Assembly (NCBI GenBank): GCA_014192425.1
Contig: BJHK01000002.1
Location: forward strand, 218,076 to 282,075
Direction: 5' to 3'
Source: Planctomycetia bacterium
Lineage (GTDB): Bacteria > Planctomycetota > Planctomycetia > Pirellulales > UBA1268
DNA: 64,000 nt
The notes below the pieces were generated by a model. The model saw nothing but the letters and a program-made list of their open reading frames with translations, ran no database searches and had not been told where the DNA came from. The translations under genes and the position numbers were made by a program. Of this stretch, positions 1-9,114 are shown piece after piece; positions within the stretch are counted from its first letter, which is position 1, and every line of letters begins with the position of its first letter.

Positions 1-362
1 CGCGACTCCGCCGGCAGCCGATGGACGAGGCTCTCGGGGTGGTCGTCGGGAACGATCATCGCCACGGGACCGGGCCAGCAGCGGCGCGAGAGCCGCCGGG
101 CGACAGGCGTCATCCGCGGCGCCCAATCGAGCGCCTCGGCGGCGCTGCGCAGGACGAGCGACAGGGGCGGCTCGCCGTCGCGCTCGACCGCCGCCGCGCG
201 CAGGCGGACGGTGGCGGCGGCCTCGCGGGCGCTGGCGGCGATGACGTAGTCGGTCTCGGTCGGAAACGCCACCAGCCGCCCTTCGGCGAGCGCCTGCACG
301 GCGCGGTGCACGACGTCGCGCGGATCGTCGGTCCGGCGCAGGTCGATCACCAGTGGAGCCAT
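1..362 (-). CDS. Threonylcarbamoyl-AMP synthase (YrdC/Sua5 family), N-terminal part
   Basis: The visible 120 residues are the N-terminal half of the YrdC/Sua5 fold, the enzyme that makes threonylcarbamoyl-AMP from threonine, bicarbonate and ATP for the t6A base of ANN-decoding tRNAs. Seen: the family opening LVAFPTETDY (usual form VAFPTETVYG) at about residues 31-40, a GEPPLSLVLR stretch corresponding to the substrate-binding K-x-R...PLS region, and RRCWPGPVAMI matching the conserved WPGP-L-T motif. The gene runs off the left edge, so I cannot tell short TsaC from long Sua5. The start is the ATG at 362-360; no clear ribosome site precedes it. The expected G after the TY pair is replaced (DYVIAA), so a divergent paralogue is possible. 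Confidence 0.8.
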   Translation of the reverse strand, partial: MAPLVIDLRRTDDPRDVVHRAVQALAEGRLVAFPTETDYVIAASAREAAATVRLRAAAVERDGEPPLSLVLRSAAEALDWAPRMTPVARRLSRRCWPGPVAMIVPDDHPESLVHRLPAES

Positions 363-440
363 GCGATGAGCCGGCGGGCTGCGGCCGGAAAGCGGGGGAA
401 CACGGCCGGACGACGCGACGGAACCGGGGGGAAACGTTCA

Positions 441-470
441 AAAGTAACGCCGTTCGCGGGGCCTAGTCAA
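441..470 (-). promoter_or_regulatory. Candidate sigma70-type promoter for the YrdC gene
   Basis: On the minus strand TTGACT (470-465) is followed after 18 bases by TACTTT (446-441). The -35 is 5/6 to consensus and the -10 is 3/6. It would give a leader of roughly 70 bases to the ATG at 362. This is inference from sequence only. Confidence 0.3.
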
Positions 471-618
471 GAATCGCCGACTGGGAAAGACGCCGCGACG
501 GCCCGCCCGGCCGCGCCGGGGCGGCTTTCCTGCAGGGACACTTTTCGCCTTGTGACGGCGGCGGGGCTCCGCTATTTCTCCGCGGCTTCCGTGCCGCCCG
601 TCGGACGCCGGTCCCCGC

Positions 619-3600
619 ATGACATTCACGCCCGCCCGCCGCCGCCACCGCCTCCCGATGCTGCGGGCCCTGCTCGCAGTCGGCGCCGTCACCTGCATGG
701 CCGGCGCCGCCCTCGCGCAGCCGGCCACGCCCCCCGTGGTCGCGGCACTGCCGCCGGTGACCGCGGCCGGCGACGCCGCCCCGGCCGCCACGCGGCCGCA
801 GCCCGCCCTGCCCGGAGCCTCCGCCCCGGCGGCCGTCGATCCCGCGGACCGGATCGTCGAGGTGCGGATCGAGGGAAATCACGCCACCGAGACGGCCAAG
901 TTGCCGCAACTCGTCACCCGGGCCGGCCAGATCTTCGACCCGCAGGCGATCGAACAGGACGTCCGCTCGCTCCACCGGAGCCGCAAGTTCGTCGATGTGA
1001 AGCCGAAGTACGTCCGCATCCGCGAGGGCGTGGTGGTCATCTTCCAGGTCGTCGAGCGGCCGATGCTCCGCCACGTGAAGTACGTCGGCAACCGGCAGAT
1101 CTCGACCCGGGTGCTGCGCAAGAAGGCGGAGATCGACGTCGGCGACGCGATGGACCCGTACATCGTCGAAGAGGCGCGGCGCCGCATCGAGTCGCACTAC
1201 CACGAGAAGGGCTACGATGCCGCCCGCGTGACGACGGTCGAGGGAAGCAAGCCCGGCGACACGGGGGCCGTGTTCCTCGTCGACGAGGGGCGCAACCGCA
1301 AGGTCGCCTGGACGGGCTTCGTCGGCAACACGATCGCCAGCGACGCCCGCCTCCTGACCCAGATCAAGTCGAAGCCGGGCATCCTCTGGATGATCGGCGG
1401 CGACGTCGACCGCTCGGTCGTTGACGAGGACGTCGACCGGCTCACCGCCTACTACCGCAGCCTCGGCTTCTTCCAGGCCCGGGTCGGCCGTGAGATCGAC
1501 GTCCTCCACGAAGGGAACAAGGACTGGGTCCACCTCACCTACGTCATCCACGAGGGGCCGCGATACACGGTCCGCAACGTGTCGTTCATCGGCAACGCCA
1601 AGTTCAAGACGGAGTTCCTCGAGCGCGATCTGGCGATGCGCAGCGGCCAGCACTTCAACCAGTCGAAGATGGAAGCCGACCTGAACAAAATCCGCGACGT
1701 CTACGGCGGCCGCGGATTCGTCTTCGCCGACGTCAAGGCCGACCCGCGGTTCCTCGAGCAGCCCGGGCAGCTCGACCTCGTCTACAACGTCGAGGAGGGA
1801 CAGCGGTACAGGGTCGGCCAGATCAACGTGCGGATCCGCGGCGGCACCACCGACCCGCACACCCGGCACAGCGTCGTGATGAACCGGCTCTCGCTCCGCC
1901 CCGGCGACATCCTCGACATCCGCAAGCTGCGCGACGACGAGCGCCGGCTGAAGTCGAGCGGCCTGTTCCTCGCCGACGCGGCCAAGGGGGCGGGGCCGAA
2001 GATCGTGTTCACGAAGCCACAAGGCGACGGCGCACAGATGGCCCGCGATCCCGACCGGCCCGGCTTCCGCGGCCAGAGCCCCGACAGCGCGGACGACAGC
2101 GTGCTCAATATCGAGGTCGACGGCGACTGGCAGGACACGCCGGCGCGGACCGAGAGCATCGCGGCGCCGGCGGTGTGGCGCGGCCAGAGCCCGCTGCCGC
2201 AGTCCCCTCCCCAGCAGCCATACGCCCAGCCGGCCGTGCCGATGCAGCAGGCGTTTCAGCAGCCGGGGTTCGTTCCGCAGGGCTTCGTGCAGCAGCCGCT
2301 GCCCCAGCCGGGCATGCCGCCGCAGCCGCAGCCGGGCTGGGCCCCGGCACAGGCCTGGGGAGGTGCTGCCGCGGCCGTACCCGGTGGTCAGCCCTTGCCC
2401 CCGGTCTACACGGTCCAGCAGCCGGTCGCCCCCGCGTTCCCCGGCCAGCCGGCTGCGCCGGCGGGCTTCGCCGGCCAGCAGCCGCTGCCTGTCCAGCCGG
2501 TCGCGCAGTTCGATCCCAACCAGCCGCCCGGATTCCAGCCCCCCGCGCTCCCCGATTTCGGCGGCAGCCCGTTGCCCGTGTTTCCGGACGGCGACCGCTA
2601 CGTGGTTCTCGACGTGGATGCGGAGGAGACGCAGACCGGGCGACTGATGATCGGGGCCGGCGTCAACTCCAACGCCGGCCTCGTCGGCAACATCGTGATC
2701 GACGAGCAGAACTTCGACATCCTGCGCCTGCCGCGGAGCTGGGACGACGTCAAGAACGGCGTCGCCTTCCGCGGCGCCGGGCAGCGGTTCCGCCTGGAGG
2801 CCTCGCCGGGCACCCAGTTGCAGCGGTACATGGCGACGTTCCAGGAGCCGTACCTCTTCGACACCCGGATCGGGCTGTCGCTGTCAGCCTCCTACTACAC
2901 CCGGGCGTTCTTCGACTGGGCGGAGTCGCGGACCGGCGGCCGCGTCGGCCTCGGCTACCAGTTCGCCTTCGCCCCCGACCTGTCCGTGAACGCCGCCTTC
3001 CGCGGCGAGAGCATCGACGTGTTCAATCCTCGCGTGCCGGGCGTGCCCGAGATCCAGCAGATGCTCGGCACCAACGGGCTCTACGGCTTCAGCGCGGGCC
3101 TGATCCACGACACCCGCGACAGCCCGTTCATGCCGACGCAGGGGCACCTGGCGACGTTCGAGTTCGAGCAGGTGCTCGGCACCTTCGTCTACCCGCGCGG
3201 GATCCTCGAGGGGCGGCAGTACTTCCTCCTCAATGAGCGGCCCGACGGGTCGGGGCGGCACGTCCTCTCCGTCGGCTCGGTGCTCGGCATGTCGGGGCCC
3301 GACACGCCCGCGTACGACAACTTCTTCGCCGGCGGCTACAACACCCTGCGCGGCTTCACGTTCCGCGGGGCGAGCCCGCGGCAGGCAGGTTCCAACGGCC
3401 AGCTGGCCGTCGTGGGCGGCCCGTTCCAGTGGCTCAACACGATCGAGTACATGTTTCCGATCACCGCCGACGACACGCTCCGCGGCGTCGTGTTCACCGA
3501 CTTCGGCACCGTGGAGTCGAACGTCTCCATCAACGACATGCGCGTCGCCCCCGGCGTCGGCATGCGGATCACGCTCCCGGCGATGGGGCCGGCCCCGATC

Positions 3601-3684
3601 GCGCTCGACTTCGCATTCCCCGTGGCCTACGCACCTTACGACAGCAAGCAGATCTTCAGCTTCTTCGTCGGCTTCGCCCGCTGA
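619..3684 (+). CDS. bamA: BamA/Omp85-type outer membrane protein assembly factor
   Basis: Omp85 proteins insert beta-barrel proteins into the outer membrane. The 1021-residue product has a signal peptide (residues 1-33, ending ALA before QPATPP), several POTRA-like repeats (about 75-470), a long Gln/Pro-rich linker (about 525-647), and a C-terminal barrel from about 660. The barrel carries LRGF at 910-913, the counterpart of the L6-loop VRGF/Y motif of BamA, and ends in alternating aromatic strands closing FFVGFAR. It is longer than the usual 750-800 residues because of the linker. Start at 619; ATG 658 is an alternative and would also leave a signal peptide. It sits alone in front of a glycosyltransferase gene. 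TamA or a second Omp85 paralogue cannot be excluded, but POTRA number and barrel length fit BamA best. Confidence 0.88.
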   Translation: MTFTPARRRHRLPMLRALLAVGAVTCMAGAALAQPATPPVVAALPPVTAAGDAAPAATRPQPALPGASAPAAVDPADRIVEVRIEGNHATETAKLPQLVTRAGQIFDPQAIEQDVRSLHRSRKFVDVKPKYVRIREGVVVIFQVVERPMLRHVKYVGNRQISTRVLRKKAEIDVGDAMDPYIVEEARRRIESHYHEKGYDAARVTTVEGSKPGDTGAVFLVDEGRNRKVAWTGFVGNTIASDARLLTQIKSKPGILWMIGGDVDRSVVDEDVDRLTAYYRSLGFFQARVGREIDVLHEGNKDWVHLTYVIHEGPRYTVRNVSFIGNAKFKTEFLERDLAMRSGQHFNQSKMEADLNKIRDVYGGRGFVFADVKADPRFLEQPGQLDLVYNVEEGQRYRVGQINVRIRGGTTDPHTRHSVVMNRLSLRPGDILDIRKLRDDERRLKSSGLFLADAAKGAGPKIVFTKPQGDGAQMARDPDRPGFRGQSPDSADDSVLNIEVDGDWQDTPARTESIAAPAVWRGQSPLPQSPPQQPYAQPAVPMQQAFQQPGFVPQGFVQQPLPQPGMPPQPQPGWAPAQAWGGAAAAVPGGQPLPPVYTVQQPVAPAFPGQPAAPAGFAGQQPLPVQPVAQFDPNQPPGFQPPALPDFGGSPLPVFPDGDRYVVLDVDAEETQTGRLMIGAGVNSNAGLVGNIVIDEQNFDILRLPRSWDDVKNGVAFRGAGQRFRLEASPGTQLQRYMATFQEPYLFDTRIGLSLSASYYTRAFFDWAESRTGGRVGLGYQFAFAPDLSVNAAFRGESIDVFNPRVPGVPEIQQMLGTNGLYGFSAGLIHDTRDSPFMPTQGHLATFEFEQVLGTFVYPRGILEGRQYFLLNERPDGSGRHVLSVGSVLGMSGPDTPAYDNFFAGGYNTLRGFTFRGASPRQAGSNGQLAVVGGPFQWLNTIEYMFPITADDTLRGVVFTDFGTVESNVSINDMRVAPGVGMRITLPAMGPAPIALDFAFPVAYAPYDSKQIFSFFVGFAR

Positions 3685-3733
3685 CGCGAAAACCAGCGCA
3701 GCCCGCAAGCGTGGTCCGGTCTATGCTCCCGCC

Positions 3734-4933
3734 ATGAGCGACGACGGCAGCAGTGGGCGGCACGCGGGGCGGGAGCGGATCGTCGTGATCTGCACCCGGT
3801 ACCTCGGCGACACGCTGCTGGCGATCCCCTTCCTGCGGAACCTCCGCGCCGCACATCCCGAGGCCGTGATCGAGGCCATCGCCGGCGGCGCCGCCCTGCA
3901 GGCCCTGGCGAACTGCCCGCACATCGACGCCTTACTGTCGTGGCCGGACGCGGCCGGCATCGGCCGCCGGGCGGCATGGCTGCGTTCGCGCGGCTACACG
4001 CGGTGCTACCTGCTCAAGCGGTCGCTCTCCGCGGCGCTCGTCGGCTTCCTGGCCGGGATTCCGCGGCGCATCGGGTTCGCCACGGAGTGCGCCGGCCTGT
4101 TTCTTTCCACGGCGGTCGCCGTGCCCCCCGGTCGCCACCAGGCGGAACGCTACCTCGACCTGCTGCGGGCGGAGCAGCGGCCGATCGACGACGGCCACAA
4201 CGAGAACTGGGTCGACGCGGAGAGCGAACGGGCGGTCGCGCCCCTCGTCGCCGCGCTGCCCGCCGGCCGGCCGCGGGTGCTGCTGGCGATCCGCGGCACC
4301 GACGCGGGACGGTTCTGGGCGGACGCGGCCTGGGCCCGGCTCACGACCTGGCTCGTGGCCGAACGGGGCTGCGAGATCGTGCTCTGCGGCGCACCCCACG
4401 ACGCGCCGGCCCATGAATCCCTGCGGTCGGCCCTGCCGGCCGAGGTGGCGACGCACGTCCACGATTTCTCCCTCGCGCTGTCGCTGCGTCAGGCCGCGGC
4501 GCTCGTGGCCCGCATCGACCTGTGCATCGGCATCGACACGGGTCTCGTCCATCTCGCGGCGTCGTTCCACGTTCCCGTGGTCGTGCTCGTCGGCCCCACC
4601 GACCCCAACCAGTGGGCGCCGTGGGGCACGCGGCACGAGGTGCTGCGGTCGGAGCGGCTGGCCCGCACGCCGCTCGCCCGGCTGCGGTCCTTGCTCCGCG
4701 GAAGCCGCCGCGACTCCCTGCGCTGGCCGCTCGGCCGGGGAAGGATGGACGAGATCGACGTCGCCGGGGTGATGCCCCGCGTCGCCATGCTCCTGCCGGC
4801 GGTGGAACCAGCCGGTGCGGGAATCCGCACGCTCGATCTGCGCTCCGGCCGGTTTCGCTACGAGGTGACGGCGGCCGTGACCGCGGACGCCGCGGTGCTG
4901 CCGGCGACGAAGCCGCTCGCCCAGGCCCACTGA
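3734..4933 (+). CDS. Glycosyltransferase family 9 (ADP-heptose:LPS heptosyltransferase-like)
   Basis: A 399-residue GT-B glycosyltransferase of family 9, which normally adds heptose to the lipopolysaccharide inner core. Seen: N-terminal RYLGDTLLAIPFLRNLR (family form: iGD.l...P.l..L+), and in the C-terminal half CIGIDTGLVHLAASF followed by VVLVGPTDPNQWAPWG, the conserved sugar-nucleotide site. The ATG at 3734 is preceded by TATGCT (3722-3727) and six bases, with no Shine-Dalgarno, suggesting a leaderless transcript. The sugar substrate is not deducible. The 3' end overlaps the convergent flavoprotein gene by 76 bases. Confidence 0.85.
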   Translation: MSDDGSSGRHAGRERIVVICTRYLGDTLLAIPFLRNLRAAHPEAVIEAIAGGAALQALANCPHIDALLSWPDAAGIGRRAAWLRSRGYTRCYLLKRSLSAALVGFLAGIPRRIGFATECAGLFLSTAVAVPPGRHQAERYLDLLRAEQRPIDDGHNENWVDAESERAVAPLVAALPAGRPRVLLAIRGTDAGRFWADAAWARLTTWLVAERGCEIVLCGAPHDAPAHESLRSALPAEVATHVHDFSLALSLRQAAALVARIDLCIGIDTGLVHLAASFHVPVVVLVGPTDPNQWAPWGTRHEVLRSERLARTPLARLRSLLRGSRRDSLRWPLGRGRMDEIDVAGVMPRVAMLLPAVEPAGAGIRTLDLRSGRFRYEVTAAVTADAAVLPATKPLAQAH

Positions 4934-6153
4934 AAGTTGAAGCCGCCGATGCGGCCGTCGACGTCGAGCACCTCGCCGGCGAAGTGCAGCCCCGGGCAGA
5001 TCCGGCTCTCCATCGTCTCCAGCCGGACCTCGGCGAGGGGCACGCCGCCGGCGGTCGCCTCGGCGACGGCGAAGCCACGATCGCCACTGACGGGCAGCGG
5101 CGTCGCCACGACGAGCGCGGCCAGCCGGCGCCGGGCCTCGCGCGGCAGGTCGCCCGACGGGCTCGCCCCCGCGGCGGCGCACAGCGCCTTCGCCAGCCGA
5201 TCGGGGAGCCGCTCGCGGAGCACCGTGAGCGGGCCGCGGGCCTGGCCGGCGATCAGCAGCCCGTCCGCCGCCGCCTCGTCGAGTTCCGGCAGCCAGTTGA
5301 TCGAGAGCGCGACGCCGGGATCGGCGTGCCGGGCGACGAGCCAGTGCCGGCTGATGTCGAGAACGGCCGGACCGGAGAGCCCCTGGTGGGTGCAGAGCGT
5401 GCTGCCGCGGACGGCGAGCAGCCGCCGGCCCGTGGCGGTGCGCAGCGCGACCTCGGCGTCGAGCGTCAGGCCGGAGAGCGTCGTGATCCAGTGGCCGGCC
5501 GGGAGGAGCAGCGGCACAAGCGCGGGCACGATCGGCGCCGTGAGCGCGTGGCCGAGGCCAGTGGCCAGTGCGAAGCCGCCGCCGTCGGAGCCCGACTTGG
5601 GGAGCGACTTGCCCCCGGTGGCGAGGATCACGCGGTCGGCACGGATCGGGCCGGCGTCGCTCGTGGCCACGAACCCGTCGGCCTCGCGCACGAGGCCGGT
5701 GACCCGGGCGGGATGGAGGATCTCCGCGCCGGCGGACCGGGCCTCGGCGACGAGCGCGTCGAGGACCGTGCGGGCCGAATCGGTGACGGGGAAGAGCTTG
5801 CCGGTCTCCTCGCGCTTCAGCGTCACGCCGGCCGCGGCGAAGAATGCCACCGTCTCCGCGACGTCGAACCGGCGCAGCACCTTGCGGATGGCCGGGGGCG
5901 TGGAGCCGGCGTAGTCGTCCGCGGAGACGCAGTCGTGCGTCACGTTGCAGCGGCCTCCCCCGGCGACGAGGATCTTGGCCCCCAGCCGGCGGGCGCCGTC
6001 CACGGCGAGGAGGGAGAGCGGCCGGCCCGCCTGCCGGGCGGCACGGCCGGCCCAGGTCGCCGCGAACAGGCCGGCGGCGCCCGCACCGACGACGAGCAGG
6101 TCGACCCGCCGGTGCGGTAAAACCGATTGTGCGGGGGATGCGGGCTCGGGCAT
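4858..6153 (-). CDS. HI0933/YhiN-family flavoprotein (NAD(P)/FAD-dependent oxidoreductase)
   Basis: A 431-residue FAD-binding protein of the HI0933-like family, whose physiological reaction is not established. Seen: Rossmann dinucleotide motif VVGAGAAGLFAA near the N-terminus, the family hallmark KILVAGGGRCNVTHD (about residues 55-70), a central ATGGKSLPKSGSDGGG stretch, and the C-terminal FAD-contacting signature HFAGEVLDVDGRIGGFNFQW. I place the start at ATG 6153 (MPEPASPAQ), because a start at 6234 would add 27 Arg-rich residues without family resemblance. The 3' end overlaps the convergent glycosyltransferase gene; the 5' end faces the propeller gene with about 100 bases between them. Confidence 0.85.
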   Translation of the reverse strand: MPEPASPAQSVLPHRRVDLLVVGAGAAGLFAATWAGRAARQAGRPLSLLAVDGARRLGAKILVAGGGRCNVTHDCVSADDYAGSTPPAIRKVLRRFDVAETVAFFAAAGVTLKREETGKLFPVTDSARTVLDALVAEARSAGAEILHPARVTGLVREADGFVATSDAGPIRADRVILATGGKSLPKSGSDGGGFALATGLGHALTAPIVPALVPLLLPAGHWITTLSGLTLDAEVALRTATGRRLLAVRGSTLCTHQGLSGPAVLDISRHWLVARHADPGVALSINWLPELDEAAADGLLIAGQARGPLTVLRERLPDRLAKALCAAAGASPSGDLPREARRRLAALVVATPLPVSGDRGFAVAEATAGGVPLAEVRLETMESRICPGLHFAGEVLDVDGRIGGFNFQWAWASGFVAGSTAASAVTAAVTS

Positions 6154-6257
6154 GGTCGTGGCGAAGCGGCGGCGGATCACACGGGCCGCCAAACGCTGGA
6201 CTGGCCTCCGGCGGCCTTCCACAATACTTCCCATCCGGCCCCCGCGACGAGGAACCG

Positions 6258-7856
6258 ATGCGCGCGACGATCATCTGTGCCCTGATCCCCCTCATGACCG
6301 CCGCCGGTGCGCCGGCCGCGGACTGGACGCAGTGGGGGGGCACGTCCGCCCGCAACATGGCGGCGGCCGAGACCGGCATTCCCGACACCTTCCATCCCGG
6401 CAGGAAGACCCGCACCCGCCTCGGGTTCGACCCGGCGACGGCCCGCAACGTCCGCTTCGTCGCCCGGCTCGGCAGCGAAAACTATTCGGCGCCGGTGATC
6501 GCCGCCGGCCGGATCTACATCGGGACCAACGACGAGGACATCGATGACCCGCGGATCACCCCGACCCGCGGCGGCGTGCTGATGTGTCTCGACGAACGGA
6601 CCGGCGATCTCGTCTGGCGGCTGGTCGTGCCGCGGCTGGAGATCGACCGCTCCAAGGTGAGCGAGGACTTCGACGACATGAACCTCGGTATCTGCTCGAC
6701 GGCCACGGTCGACGGCAATCGCGTGTACCTGGTCACCAACCGCTGCGAGGTGGTGTGCCTCGACGTCGGCGGCCTGGCCGACGGCAACCAGGGGCCGTTC
6801 ACCGACGAGGCGTCGTTCTCGGTGCCCGCCGGGGCGCCGCCGCTGGAACTCGGCCCGGGCGACGCCGACATCGCCTGGCGGTTCGACATGCTCCGCGACC
6901 TGCCGGTGTTTCCCCACGACGCCGCCAACTGCTCGATCCTCGTCGTCGGCGAGCATCTGTACGTCGGCACCGCCAACGGCGTCTACGACGGCAAGGTGGT
7001 GCTGCCGACCGCCCCGTCGCTGATCGTCCTCGACAAGCGGACCGGCCGGCTGCTCGCCCGCGACGACGGCCGGATCAGCGCCGACGTCTTCCACGGGCAG
7101 TGGGCGAGTCCGGCGCTGGCGCACGTGGAGGGTCGGCCGCAGGTGATCTACGCCGCCGGCGACGGCGTCTGCCACGCCTTCGACCCGCTGCCGGTCGGCG
7201 TCGCCGCCGGACAGGAGCCGGCGATCCTCGAGGAGCTGTGGAAGTTCGACTGCAACCCGGCCGGCTACCGGTCGCGGGGCGGGGTGCCGATCGACTACTG
7301 GGCGCTCGTCCGCGGCGCGAAGAAGGATCTCGACAAGGACGGGATGCTGGTCAGCCCCTGCGAGATCATCGGCACGCCGGTGATCGAGGACGGCCGGATC
7401 TACGTCGGCATCGGCCAGGACCCGGTCCACGGCCCGGGCCGGGGCGCCCTGTCCTGCATCGCCCTCGACGGCGACCGCGGCGACGTGACGGCGAGCAACC
7501 GCGTCTGGCAGTACCTCGGCATCGGCCGCTCGCTGTCCACGGTGTCGGTCGTTGATGGCCTCGTCTACGCCGCGGAGCATGCCGGCAAGATTCACTGCCT
7601 CGACGCCGCGACCGGCAGCCTGCTCTGGGTCCACGACACCCGCGACGAGATCTGGTCGAGCACGTTCGTCGCCGACGGCAAGGTGTTCATCGGCACGCGC
7701 AAGGGGCTGACGATCCTGCTCACCGGCCGCGAGCGGCAGCACGTCGCCGACATCAAGCTCGGCACGCCCGTCTGGTCGGTGCCCGCCGCGGCCAATGGCA
7801 CGCTGTTCGTCGCCTCGCAGAAGAACCTGTGGGCGATCGCCGCGCCGGCCGAGTGA
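6258..7856 (+). CDS. Exported PQQ-like beta-propeller repeat protein
   Basis: A 532-residue secreted protein with a short signal peptide (cleavage near APAAD) followed by the planctomycete-typical opening DWTQWGG...RN. Repeated blades of the form GRIYIGTNDED, GNRVYLVTNRCEVVCLD, EHLYVGTANGVYDGKV, DGLVYAAEHAGKIHCLDAATG and DGKVFIGTRKG indicate a PQQ-like (BamB/quinoprotein type) propeller. No cytochrome motif is present, so enzymatic dehydrogenase activity cannot be claimed; a binding or scaffold role is equally likely. Start ATG 6258 follows GAGGAAC at 6249-6255. It may be co-transcribed with the next gene, 22 bases downstream. Confidence 0.82.
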   Translation: MRATIICALIPLMTAAGAPAADWTQWGGTSARNMAAAETGIPDTFHPGRKTRTRLGFDPATARNVRFVARLGSENYSAPVIAAGRIYIGTNDEDIDDPRITPTRGGVLMCLDERTGDLVWRLVVPRLEIDRSKVSEDFDDMNLGICSTATVDGNRVYLVTNRCEVVCLDVGGLADGNQGPFTDEASFSVPAGAPPLELGPGDADIAWRFDMLRDLPVFPHDAANCSILVVGEHLYVGTANGVYDGKVVLPTAPSLIVLDKRTGRLLARDDGRISADVFHGQWASPALAHVEGRPQVIYAAGDGVCHAFDPLPVGVAAGQEPAILEELWKFDCNPAGYRSRGGVPIDYWALVRGAKKDLDKDGMLVSPCEIIGTPVIEDGRIYVGIGQDPVHGPGRGALSCIALDGDRGDVTASNRVWQYLGIGRSLSTVSVVDGLVYAAEHAGKIHCLDAATGSLLWVHDTRDEIWSSTFVADGKVFIGTRKGLTILLTGRERQHVADIKLGTPVWSVPAAANGTLFVASQKNLWAIAAPAE

Positions 7857-7878
7857 CGGTTGCAGAGGAGTACGCCGG

Positions 7879-8418
7879 ATGGCCGGACCCGCGGATGCCG
7901 AGTTCGTCGCGGCCATGGACGCCGTTGTCCGGCATCTGACCGGCCGCTACGACGTGCTCGTCGATGACGTGCCGATCGAGCCGCCCGCAAAGGGGGACCT
8001 CGACGGGCGGCGGATTCTCGTCGGCACCGGCGCCACGCCCGCGGAGCGGCTGTTCCTCGTGGCCCATCTCTTCGGTCACACGGTGCAGTGGAACACCTGC
8101 GCACACTCCCGACGGCTGGGGATGACACGGCCGGTGAAGCCCGACGAACCGCAACTGGCGGCGCTCGAGGCCTACGAGCGCGAGGCCTGCCGCTACAGCC
8201 AGCAGGCGCTGCACGAGGCGGGCGTCTGCGATCTCGACCAGTGGCTCGCCGATTATTCGGCCTGCGACCTCGCCTTCCTCCGGCATCTGTACCTGACGGG
8301 CGAGCGTCGGCCGTTCCGGGACTTCTGGCAGGGAGGGCGCCCGCTGATCGAACCGCTGCCGATTCCGGCATTCACGCCGCGGCGCTGGCGGCGCCGGGAT
8401 CAGGCGATCGTGCTCTGA
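7879..8418 (+). CDS. ImmA/IrrE-like domain protein with a non-canonical zinc motif
   Basis: A 179-residue soluble protein. Its centre resembles ImmA/IrrE metallopeptidases: RLFLVAHLFGHTVQW (H63, H67) in the position of the HExxH helix, then LEAYEREACRYSQQAL (about residues 96-111) resembling the downstream E-x-E-A-x-x-F-A...LL helix that supplies the third metal ligand. In this protein the catalytic Glu of HExxH is Leu (HLFGH), so it may bind metal without peptidase activity, or use another residue. Start ATG 7879 is supported by GAGGAG at 7865-7870. The family link is inferred from short motifs only; function unknown. Confidence 0.6.
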   Translation: MAGPADAEFVAAMDAVVRHLTGRYDVLVDDVPIEPPAKGDLDGRRILVGTGATPAERLFLVAHLFGHTVQWNTCAHSRRLGMTRPVKPDEPQLAALEAYEREACRYSQQALHEAGVCDLDQWLADYSACDLAFLRHLYLTGERRPFRDFWQGGRPLIEPLPIPAFTPRRWRRRDQAIVL

Positions 8419-8468
8419 CCGCCGCCGGCACGACGGCCCGCGCCCGATTCGCCCGAGACGACAACGGG

Positions 8469-8885
8469 TCAGAACCCGATCAGCACGACGACGAGCGCGG
8501 CGAGGCCGATGATGACCAGCGCAGCTCCCATGAAGCGGGCGATCGCCGGCCGGCCGGTGTAGCGGTAGTCGACGCGGGCGATCGTCCGGAGAACATGGCG
8601 GTGCTCCCACATCCCGGCCAGCGTGGCCGCCACGCCGAGGAGGATCAGCGTTGCTCCGAAGAGCCGGGTCTTCAGCGGGCTGTATCCCGTGAGCCTGCCG
8701 TTGAGACCGAGGGCCGCCTGGCCGAGCCGCTCGATGCCGAAGCCGAGCGAGATCATCGCCAGGCTGGTGCGAATCCAGGCCAGCAGCGTGCGATCGGCCG
8801 CCTCGCGGTTGCGTTCTCGGGCCAGTTCGTTGGCGAGCACGGGCGGCTCACTGGATTCGACGCTCGGCGGTGTGCGGTCGCTCAT
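8469..8885 (-). CDS. DUF202 (YidH-like) small membrane protein
   Basis: A 138-residue integral membrane protein of the DUF202 family. Seen: the family N-terminal block LANELARERNREAADRTLLA followed by WIRTSLAMISLGFGIERL (first membrane segment), a second segment near residues 75-93 (LFGATLILLGVAATLAGM) and a third at the C-terminus (FMGAALVIIGLAALVVVLIGF region). Function is unknown for the family. The gene has TATCCT seven bases before its ATG on the minus strand (8898-8893) and no Shine-Dalgarno, suggesting leaderless expression. A 13-base direct repeat (atagcaggccctc/t) lies just upstream at 8896-8922. Confidence 0.83.
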   Translation of the reverse strand: MSDRTPPSVESSEPPVLANELARERNREAADRTLLAWIRTSLAMISLGFGIERLGQAALGLNGRLTGYSPLKTRLFGATLILLGVAATLAGMWEHRHVLRTIARVDYRYTGRPAIARFMGAALVIIGLAALVVVLIGF

Positions 8886-9114
8886 GGCCGACAGGATAGC
8901 AGGCCCTCATAGCAGGCCCTTCCCCGGCGGGCTGCGGGTCGCGGCAGGGCCCGCCCCGGTGGCCGGGAACCTTTTCCGCGCCGGCGGCATCCAACGTGAT
9001 GGCGACCGACACTTCCCCGGGTCGTTGCGCAGCCGTGACCGGGAAAGCCGGCCGCCGCATCGATACTGGATCCAGTGCCCACGGTCACGGTCCCCTCGTC
9101 AGGAGCCCCAGGTC

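Noticed and set aside
21..1424. 467-residue plus-strand frame at the left edge
   Set aside because: It runs antisense to the YrdC gene and out of frame with BamA; composition is that of a shadow frame.
3932..6448. 838-residue minus-strand open frame spanning two genes
   Set aside because: Arg/Pro/Ala-rich shadow frame of high-G+C DNA; the real minus-strand gene in the same place is the HI0933 flavoprotein in another frame.
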